Source: an uncultured Pelagibacteraceae bacterium
GTDB lineage: Bacteria; Pseudomonadota; Alphaproteobacteria; Pelagibacterales; Pelagibacteraceae
Direction: 5' to 3'
Length of the DNA: 64,000 nucleotides
Assembly (NCBI GenBank): GCA_902624465.1
Contig: CACNXP010000003.1
Coordinates: 1-64,000, forward strand
Positions 56,357 to 64,000 of the stretch are shown piece after piece. The translations under genes were made by a program, and so were the position numbers. Position 1 is the first letter of the stretch, and the number at the start of each line of letters is the position of its first letter. Under the pieces are notes generated by a model. The model was not told where the DNA came from. It was given only the letters and a program-made list of their open reading frames with translations, and searched no databases.

Positions 56357-58387
56357 ATGGATAAAAATAAAATTAAGAAAGAATACAATAAAAAAATTCA
56401 AAATTTAGTAAAACTAAACAAATATTATTATGAATTTAGCAAGCCTTTAGTAAATGATTATGAATATGATCAAATTAAAGCGGATATATTATCTTTAGAA
56501 CAAAAATATGATTTTTTAAAAAGTGCAAATTCACCCTCTAAAATAGTAGGTTTTAAACCATCTAAAACTTTTAAAAAAGTTTTACACAGAGTTCCCATGC
56601 TTTCACTTTCAAATGCTTTTGATGAGGAGGATTTAGTAAATTTTGAAAAAAAAATTAATAATTTTTTAGACCAAAAAAGTGTTAACGAATTAGAGTATAG
56701 TGCAGAACCTAAGATTGATGGTATTTCTGCTTCGTTAATTTTTAAAAAGGGAAAGTTTATAATGGGACTTTCAAGGGGTGATGGTAAAGAAGGAGAAGAT
56801 ATTACAAATAATTTAATGACAATTGATGATATTCCTAAAAATATTTCAGCTAAAAATTTTCCTGATGAAATAGATATTCGGGGTGAAGTATTTATTCAAA
56901 ATAACGATTTTGAAAATCTTAAAGACAAGTTCGCTAACCCAAGAAATGCTGCATCTGGATCATTACGACAAAAAAATCCTCAAGATACAAAAAAAATTCC
57001 TTTAAGGTTTATTGCTTATACATTTGGCTATGTAAATAACATAAATATAAAAAATCAAAGTGATTATTTACAAAAATTAGATGAGTGGGGATTTAAAACA
57101 AATCCATTAAATAAAACGATAAAAGGTATTAAAAATTTAATGAAAAACTATCATGTAATAGAAAAAAAAAGGAATGAGATTGACTTTGATATTGATGGTA
57201 TTGTTTACAAAATAAATAGTTTTGATTTACAGAAACGTTTAGGCAATGTTGCAAATTCACCTCGTTGGGCTATTGCGCACAAGTTTTCAGCTAATAAAGG
57301 TACTTCGATAATTTTAAATATTGAAATTCAAGTTGGCAGAACAGGGGCATTGACACCTGTTGCAAAAATAAAACCAATTAACATTGGTGGTGTTGTTGTG
57401 TCGAATGCAACACTCCATAATGAGGATGAAATATTAAGAAAAGATATAAGAATAGGGGATACAGTAATCGTAGAGAGAGCAGGAGATGTAATTCCACATA
57501 TAATTGAAGTAGTTTTAAAAAAAAGAAATAAAAATTCGGAAAAATATGCTTTCCCAATTAAATGTCCATCTTGTGGAGCTAAAACAATCAAAGAATACAA
57601 CTCAATTACTAAAAAAAATGATGCAGTGAGAAGATGCTCAAGTGAGGGATATGAATGTGATAAGATGACTATAGAAAAAATTAAACATTTTGTGTCAAAA
57701 GAAGCTTTTAATATTGATGGATTTGGTAAAAAGATTGTAGAAAACTTCTGGAAACTAAAGATGATTCGATTACCACAAGATATTTTCGGTTTGAATTACG
57801 GAAAAATTAGAAAAATGGATGGTTGGGGACAACAATCTGTCGCTAACTTGAGATATGCGATTGAAGAAAAGAAAAATATTTCTTTTGAAAAATTTATATA
57901 TGCTCTTGGTATAAGACACATTGGTTTTGAAAATGCCAGATTAATTGCAAAAACACTTAAAAGTCCTGAAAATTTTTTAAACCTTTCTAAAGAAAATAAA
58001 GTTGATGATTTGTTAAATATTGATGGGATCGGTGAAACGCAAATAACTTCTTTGAAAAAATTTTTTTTGAATAAGGATAATTTAAAGGTAATTCAAGATC
58101 TTCAAAAAATTTTAAAAATCCAAAAAACAAAAGAAAATAAAAAAGATGGCGTATTAGGTGATAAGATATTTATGTTTACTGGAAAATTAACAGGTATGAG
58201 TAGAGCAGAAGCTAAGTCTTTAATAGAAAAAAATTCAGGAACAATAATTAGTAATGTTTCAAAAAAACTTGATTATCTGATAATTGGAGACAAACCCACT
58301 AAACGGAAAGTTGAAGCTGCAAAAGAGTTAAGGATTAAAATCATAGATCAATCAGAATTGCTTAAATTATTGAATAAAAGTAGCTAA
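56357..58387 (+). CDS. ligA: NAD-dependent DNA ligase
   Basis: YSAEPKIDGISASLIF (KxDG), Cys4 zinc site CPSCG...RCSSEGYEC, HhH and BRCT. Confidence 0.97.
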   Translation: MDKNKIKKEYNKKIQNLVKLNKYYYEFSKPLVNDYEYDQIKADILSLEQKYDFLKSANSPSKIVGFKPSKTFKKVLHRVPMLSLSNAFDEEDLVNFEKKINNFLDQKSVNELEYSAEPKIDGISASLIFKKGKFIMGLSRGDGKEGEDITNNLMTIDDIPKNISAKNFPDEIDIRGEVFIQNNDFENLKDKFANPRNAASGSLRQKNPQDTKKIPLRFIAYTFGYVNNINIKNQSDYLQKLDEWGFKTNPLNKTIKGIKNLMKNYHVIEKKRNEIDFDIDGIVYKINSFDLQKRLGNVANSPRWAIAHKFSANKGTSIILNIEIQVGRTGALTPVAKIKPINIGGVVVSNATLHNEDEILRKDIRIGDTVIVERAGDVIPHIIEVVLKKRNKNSEKYAFPIKCPSCGAKTIKEYNSITKKNDAVRRCSSEGYECDKMTIEKIKHFVSKEAFNIDGFGKKIVENFWKLKMIRLPQDIFGLNYGKIRKMDGWGQQSVANLRYAIEEKKNISFEKFIYALGIRHIGFENARLIAKTLKSPENFLNLSKENKVDDLLNIDGIGETQITSLKKFFLNKDNLKVIQDLQKILKIQKTKENKKDGVLGDKIFMFTGKLTGMSRAEAKSLIEKNSGTIISNVSKKLDYLIIGDKPTKRKVEAAKELRIKIIDQSELLKLLNKSS

Positions 58388-60067
58388 CCATCTTTTTTCA
58401 CTTGGGTTTAGATATTTATGAAGTTTTGTGTAAATATCTAAACTATATTTCCAAAGATAATTTTTTTCATCATTTGTTAATAAATCGAAATTAATTAGAT
58501 CTTTATCAATTGGAGCTAGTGTTAAATTTTCAAAGTACAGCTTATTTTTATTTTTTTTAACATAAATCAAATTTTCTATACGTATTCCAAATTTATCCTT
58601 TTTATAATATCCTGGTTCATTACTTAAAATCATTCCTTCAAGTAACTTTATTTTATTAAATTTAGAGATACCTTGGGGGCCTTCATGCACATTTAAAAAA
58701 AAACCTACACCATGTCCAGTTCCATGTTGGTAATCTAAGTTGATCTCTCTTAAAAATTTTCTAGCTCTAATATCTATCAGATTTCCGGAGGAATATTTAT
58801 TTAAATTAGATTTTACAACTGCAATATGACCTTTTAATACTCTTGTGAAAATATTTTTTATATTCTTTTCTGGTGTTGAGAAACAAATTGTTCTAGTTAC
58901 ATCAGTAGTACCATATTTATACTGGCCTCCAGAATCACATAAAAAAATATCTTTTTTATTAATTTTTTTTGTATTTATTTTTGTTGCTCTATAATGAACA
59001 ATAGCACCATTCCCTCCGGCACCAGCAATAGTATTAAAACTTGGATATAAATATTCTTTATTTTTTTTTCTAAAATTTTCTAATTTATTTTGTGCCTCAA
59101 ACTCAGTAATTTTTTTTTTATTAATATTTTTTATCCAATAAATGAATTTTGTCAATGCAACACCATCTAAAATATGACTTTTTAACATATTCTTGATTTC
59201 TGTTTTGTTTTTTAATGATTTGAGTAAATATATTGGATCTTCTTTTTTTAAAATTTCAAATCTTTTTTTAATTAAATTTTCAAAAAAAATTGAGCAAGTG
59301 TTTCTGTCAATTATAATTTTTTTACCTTTAAGATTTGAAATAAATTCTTTTAAATTCTTTGGTTCAACTATCTGATTAGATTTTAATTTTTTTTCCGTTA
59401 TTAACCTTGAAACTTTATTTTTATAAGTAATCAAATAAAAACTATTTTTATTATCTATGATTAATTGACAATTAGGAATGGGACTATTTGGATTATCGTA
59501 TCCCCTAATATTTAAAAGCCATGCAATATTTTCTGGAGCTGTGATAAATAAATAATCTGATTTATTTTTTTTTAAGTATTTTCTTATTCTTACTATTTTA
59601 GTTTTATAGTTTTCTCCAACCACTTTGTTTTTAAGAGAAAAAAAAGGTTTGTTTACTTTAACTTTATTTTGATGAATTTGATCGATTAAATTCGACTCAA
59701 TACTTTTGACTTTATTTTTTTTATGAAAAAATTTTTTTATTTGTCTAGATGTAAAGAACTTTGGATCAAAACCTATTGATAAATTTTTGAACAAACTACA
59801 ATTAATAATTTTATGGAAATCTACAATTTGAAAGTTTTTACCCGCCTCTTTTTTTGCTTGAATAGTGTATCTCCCATCAACAAATAAATAGTTTTTCTTT
59901 TTAAGAATGATTGAATAACCAGCAGAGCCAGAAAAGTTAGAGATAGTTTTAAGTCTATCATTTGCAGAGTATTCAGAAAAAAATTCGTCATTTTTAGGAA
60001 TAATATATCCATCTATATCGTATTTTTTAAATTTGCTTACTAGTGTGTTTATTCGATTATTTATCAT
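58367..60067 (-). CDS. Xaa-Pro aminopeptidase (M24B)
   Basis: FLCDSGGQYKYGTTDVTRTI, DYQHGTGHGVGFFLNVHEGP, ILSNEPGYY. Confidence 0.92.
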   Translation of the reverse strand: MINNRINTLVSKFKKYDIDGYIIPKNDEFFSEYSANDRLKTISNFSGSAGYSIILKKKNYLFVDGRYTIQAKKEAGKNFQIVDFHKIINCSLFKNLSIGFDPKFFTSRQIKKFFHKKNKVKSIESNLIDQIHQNKVKVNKPFFSLKNKVVGENYKTKIVRIRKYLKKNKSDYLFITAPENIAWLLNIRGYDNPNSPIPNCQLIIDNKNSFYLITYKNKVSRLITEKKLKSNQIVEPKNLKEFISNLKGKKIIIDRNTCSIFFENLIKKRFEILKKEDPIYLLKSLKNKTEIKNMLKSHILDGVALTKFIYWIKNINKKKITEFEAQNKLENFRKKNKEYLYPSFNTIAGAGGNGAIVHYRATKINTKKINKKDIFLCDSGGQYKYGTTDVTRTICFSTPEKNIKNIFTRVLKGHIAVVKSNLNKYSSGNLIDIRARKFLREINLDYQHGTGHGVGFFLNVHEGPQGISKFNKIKLLEGMILSNEPGYYKKDKFGIRIENLIYVKKNKNKLYFENLTLAPIDKDLINFDLLTNDEKNYLWKYSLDIYTKLHKYLNPSEKRWLATFIQ

Positions 60068-62097
60068 TTAATTCTTTTTTGATATCTTAACCATCCAGGA
60101 CTATTTATACCGCTATCATTTTCAATATCTTGATTAAATTCGAATTCTTCTATCTCTTCTTTGCTATCATCAAAAAAAGAATTTTTTTCTAAATATTTAT
60201 CTGGTAATTCTTCAATAAATCTTGACGCCATACTATCTATCCAATCACCCTGGTAAAACCTATTCATTGAAAAAGATACTACTACTTTTTTTTTAGCCCT
60301 GGTTAAACCGACATAGGCCAGCCTTCTTTCTTCCTCTAAACCACTTTGACCCTTTTCTTCGATAGATTTTTGGTGGGGAAAAAGTCCTTCTTCCCAACCA
60401 GGTAAAAAAATTACATCAAACTCAAGACCTTTTGCAGCATGCATAGTCATCATATTAACTTTTTCACCCTCCCATTCTTGATCAATTGAAGTCGCTAGTG
60501 AAACATGATCTAAAAAACTTTCTAGATTATCAAATTCTTTCATCGCGCTTAATAATTCTTTTATATTTTCAAGTCTATTTTCGTTTTCTAGATCTTTTTT
60601 ATTTTTAAGCATTGATGAATATCCAGATTCATCAAGAATAGTTTGTAATAATTTAACATGACCCATTTTTTTAATTGTTAGATCCTTTCTCCATTTTGAA
60701 ATTAAATCCAAAAAAGATATTAAACCAATCTTAGCTTTAGGTTTGATTAAGTTTTCTTCTATCATTTTTCGGGTTGAAGTCTCTAAACAATCGTTTTGTC
60801 TTTTTGCAAATTCATGAATATTTTTTATTGTGGTATCACCAATCGAGCGTTTAGGATTGTTAACAATTCTTTCAAAAGCCAGATCATCTTTTTCTTGAAA
60901 AACTAATCTTAAATATGCAACACAATCTTTTATTTCAGCTCTCTCATAAAATTTTATTCCTCCTAAAATTCTATAAGGTAGTCCAATTTTTAAAAATCTT
61001 TCTTCAAATTCTCTTGTTTGAAATATCGCTCTTACAAGAATGGTAATATTATTATATGAATATTCCTTTTTTATCTTTTCAATTTCGTCTGAAATTCCAA
61101 TAGCCTCATCTTTTCCATTTTTATAACAATTTAACTTGACTAATTCACCCTCGTCTAATGTTGTCCTTAATGTTTTGCCAACTCTATTTTCATTATTTGC
61201 TATTAAGTTTGATGCAACAGCTAAAATATTTTCAGTAGATCTATAATTTTCCTCTAGTCTTATTACTTTTGTATTTTCATAAACTTGATCAAATTCTAAA
61301 AAATTTTTTATTTCAGCTCCTCTCCAACTATAAATTGATTGATCATCATCTCCTACGCAGCAGATATTTTTATTTTTTTCTGAAAGTAACTTCAGCCATC
61401 TACTTTGAATAAAATTTGTATCTTGATATTCATCGACTAAAATATATTTAAAATTTTTTGAATAAATTTCTCTTAGATCTTTATTTTTTTCTAGGATCTT
61501 GACTGCATGAAGAATTAGATCACCAAAGTCACAAGAGTTTAAGTCAAGTAGTTTTTGTTGATAAATATTATAAATTGGCAATATAGTTTTTTCGTAAATA
61601 TCCTTTTGATTGATTATTACTTCACTTGGATAAAATCCTTTATTTTTCCACTTATCAATTATTGCAAGAATATATCTTGGAGCTAATTGTTTAATATCAA
61701 TATTTTCTGCTTTACATATATTTTTAATCAGCCTTGTTTGGTCATCAGTATCTATTATTGTAAAATTTGAATTAAGATTAACCGCTGGAGCATGTTTTCT
61801 CAAAAGTTTTGCGCAAATAGAGTGAAAAGTTCCAAGCCATGATAACCCTGTCGCAGAAGAGCCTAAAATTTTACTAACTCTAGTTTGCATCTCTTTGGCT
61901 GCTTTATTAGTGAATGTTACTGCTAGTATTTGGTTGGGATAGGCTTTTTTTTCTTTGATTATATTTGCTATCCTTGTTGTTAGCACTTTGGTCTTTCCAG
62001 AACCAGCTCCAGCCACAATTAAAAGTGGTCCATCAAGATATGTAACTGCCTCTTTTTGAGCTTTATTTAGGTTTTTTAAATATTCAGAGTTTAACAT
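60064..62097 (-). CDS. uvrD: UvrD/PcrA/Rep-type superfamily 1 DNA helicase
   Basis: LIVAGAGSGKTKVLTTRI, ILVDEYQDTN, VGDDDQSIYSWRGA, MTMHAAKGLEFD. Confidence 0.93.
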   Translation of the reverse strand: MLNSEYLKNLNKAQKEAVTYLDGPLLIVAGAGSGKTKVLTTRIANIIKEKKAYPNQILAVTFTNKAAKEMQTRVSKILGSSATGLSWLGTFHSICAKLLRKHAPAVNLNSNFTIIDTDDQTRLIKNICKAENIDIKQLAPRYILAIIDKWKNKGFYPSEVIINQKDIYEKTILPIYNIYQQKLLDLNSCDFGDLILHAVKILEKNKDLREIYSKNFKYILVDEYQDTNFIQSRWLKLLSEKNKNICCVGDDDQSIYSWRGAEIKNFLEFDQVYENTKVIRLEENYRSTENILAVASNLIANNENRVGKTLRTTLDEGELVKLNCYKNGKDEAIGISDEIEKIKKEYSYNNITILVRAIFQTREFEERFLKIGLPYRILGGIKFYERAEIKDCVAYLRLVFQEKDDLAFERIVNNPKRSIGDTTIKNIHEFAKRQNDCLETSTRKMIEENLIKPKAKIGLISFLDLISKWRKDLTIKKMGHVKLLQTILDESGYSSMLKNKKDLENENRLENIKELLSAMKEFDNLESFLDHVSLATSIDQEWEGEKVNMMTMHAAKGLEFDVIFLPGWEEGLFPHQKSIEEKGQSGLEEERRLAYVGLTRAKKKVVVSFSMNRFYQGDWIDSMASRFIEELPDKYLEKNSFFDDSKEEIEEFEFNQDIENDSGINSPGWLRYQKRIK

Positions 62098-62131
62098 TTT
62101 TAATTTTAAATTATAACTTGTTTCAATTTAT

Positions 62132-63619
62132 ATGAGAAAACAAAATTTATTATCAAAAAAAATTGGAAAACAAATCTCTATCATAAATAATTTATTAGAG
62201 AATTATTTCAATAGTTTAAGACGTTTCATCTTAGATGTAAAAAGACTAAGGTTTGATAAGAATAATAGAGTTTTTTTGACTATAGTTTCAATTATATTTT
62301 TGACACTTATTTATTTTTTAATACCAACTGCTTACAATAAAGAATTAATAGAAAAACAAATAAAGAATCAAATTTATCAAAAATACAACTTGGCTATAAA
62401 ATTTGATAATGAGGTACAATATAATTTTTTCCCCAAACCCCATTTTAGTTCAAAAGATTTATCAATTCTTAATGATCAATCAAAAGTTGGAGAGGTAAAA
62501 AATTTTAAAATTTTTATTGAATTTAAAAATTTTTTTAACTTTAATCAAATTCAAACTCTAGATGTAATTTTTGATAAAGCTGCTTTTAATATTAAAAAAT
62601 CTGACTTAAGTCTTTTTAAAAATCTTCTTAAAACAGAGCCAAATAGAAACAAAATTAAAATTAAAAGAAGTAATGTTTTTTTTATGAATAAAGATGATGA
62701 AGTTTTATTTATCAATCAAATAAATGATAGCCAGTTTTATTATGACATTAAAAATTTAAAAAATGTTTTTTTTTCAAAAGGTAAAATTTTTAATGTCCCT
62801 TATAAATTAATTATAGGAAACGATAAATTAAATGAAATTTTAAATTTTGAACTAGTTTCAAAAAAACTTGTATTAAAAATTGAAAATAGAACAGATTATA
62901 AAATGGAAGATGATACTGGAAGTTTAAAAATAAGCTTTAAAAATAAAAATAATATTTTCAATTATCAAATAAAAAAGAATACTATGGATATTTTTTTGAA
63001 TGATACAAATAAGACTTTTAAAGTTTCATTAGAATTCAAGCCTTTTTATTTAATATCAAATTTAAATTATCAAACATTTCGAATAAGAGATCTTTTTAGC
63101 AACCCTTTTTTCATGGAGATTTTTAAATCCCAAATTTTAAATAACAAAAACCTAAATGCTTTAATGAATTTCGAGGTGAAAAATGTTTATGATATTGATA
63201 GATTTTCAGATTTATCATTAAAACTGAAAATAGAGGATGGAAATTATAATTTTTCTAATTCTAATATAATTTGGAAGGAAAATGTTAAAGTACTTTTTTC
63301 AGACGCTTTTTTAAATTTTGATAAAGGTAAAATTAATTTAAATGGAAGAACATCATTCGATGTAAAAGATAAAGATGAGTTCTTTAAATTTTTTCAAATT
63401 AAAAAGGAATTAAGAAATAATATTGAAAAAATCGAGTTGGATTTTAATTATGATTTAAACGAAGAAAAGATTACTTTTGACAATTTAAGAATTGATAATC
63501 AGTCAAATAAAAAAATTGAGGAAATTATTTCAAATTTTAACTCAAGTAATAAAAGATTTTTGAATAAAATTACTTTTAAAAACTTTGTAAATGATATTTT
63601 GTTAGCTTATTTTGGATAA
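62132..63619 (+). CDS. AsmA-like membrane-anchored protein
   Basis: N-terminal TM followed by AsmA-type KYNLAIKFDNEVQYNFFPKPHFSSKDLSIL region; large beta-rich C-terminal part. Confidence 0.62.
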   Translation: MRKQNLLSKKIGKQISIINNLLENYFNSLRRFILDVKRLRFDKNNRVFLTIVSIIFLTLIYFLIPTAYNKELIEKQIKNQIYQKYNLAIKFDNEVQYNFFPKPHFSSKDLSILNDQSKVGEVKNFKIFIEFKNFFNFNQIQTLDVIFDKAAFNIKKSDLSLFKNLLKTEPNRNKIKIKRSNVFFMNKDDEVLFINQINDSQFYYDIKNLKNVFFSKGKIFNVPYKLIIGNDKLNEILNFELVSKKLVLKIENRTDYKMEDDTGSLKISFKNKNNIFNYQIKKNTMDIFLNDTNKTFKVSLEFKPFYLISNLNYQTFRIRDLFSNPFFMEIFKSQILNNKNLNALMNFEVKNVYDIDRFSDLSLKLKIEDGNYNFSNSNIIWKENVKVLFSDAFLNFDKGKINLNGRTSFDVKDKDEFFKFFQIKKELRNNIEKIELDFNYDLNEEKITFDNLRIDNQSNKKIEEIISNFNSSNKRFLNKITFKNFVNDILLAYFG

Positions 63620-64000
63620 ATCATCTTTTTTGGATTTACTATTCTATCAAAATCTTTTTCATTAATTAATTTTGTTTTTAAAGCTTCCTCTTTTAGAGTT
63701 GTGCCTTTTTTAAGCGCTGTCTTAGCTATTTTGGCAGAGTTATCATACCCAATATGAGGAGCTAGTGCAGTTACTAACATTAATGAGTTATCTAAAAATT
63801 TTTTAATTTTTACTTTATCTGCTTTAATTCCTTTGACGCAATATAAAGCAAAATTTTTAGTACTATCTGCAAGAAGATCAACAGATTGTAAAATGTTGTG
63901 AGCAATTAATGGTTTAAAAACATTTAGCTCAAAATGTCCATGTGAACCAGCCATTGTTATTCCATTATGATTACCGATTACTTTAACACAAACCATTGTC
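63607..64000 (-). CDS. fumC: Class II fumarate hydratase, C-terminal part (5' end outside window)
   Basis: TMVCVKVIGNHNGITMAGSHGHFELNVFKPLIAHNILQSVDLLAD and ALAPHIGYDNSAKIAKTA; frame open to window edge. Confidence 0.93.
   Translation of the reverse strand, partial: TMVCVKVIGNHNGITMAGSHGHFELNVFKPLIAHNILQSVDLLADSTKNFALYCVKGIKADKVKIKKFLDNSLMLVTALAPHIGYDNSAKIAKTALKKGTTLKEEALKTKLINEKDFDRIVNPKKMIYPK

Overview
The window is a 64 kb, very AT-rich, gene-dense stretch of bacterial chromosome. Its gene content and streamlining look like a SAR11/Pelagibacterales-type alphaproteobacterium; that assignment is inferred from protein families and synteny, not from a search. I support about 60 protein genes, two tRNA genes and RNase P RNA. 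I found no CRISPR array, prophage or transposon. Main blocks: greA-hemF-trmL; petABC (cytochrome bc1); ychF-pth-rplY-prs-pgeF-midA-lgt; a histidine kinase/OmpR-type regulator/MarR operon (PetR/PetP-like); pgsA-uvrC-folB-SDR-uvrB; carAB; yqeY-dnaG-rpoD; and a rearranged dcw cluster from mraZ to lpxC, followed by bamD and ligA. Most interesting signals: (1) the ftsA slot holds a 234-aa protein that looks like FtsA domains 1A(part)+1C plus the C-terminal amphipathic helix, with the 2A/2B lobes missing, while ftsZ has moved next to mraZ and keeps a canonical C-terminal peptide; (2) a structurally sound tRNA-Val(GAC) whose T-loop is AGCGTAA and whose D-loop lacks GG; (3) a DnaG primase whose CHC2 zinc site has lost three of four ligands; (4) a pgeF/yfiH frame with no ATG, GTG or TTG start at its N-terminus; (5) a MurE-MurF fusion; (6) three MraZ-box-like repeats overlapping a strong sigma70-like promoter; (7) protein-coding convergent gene pairs that all abut or overlap.
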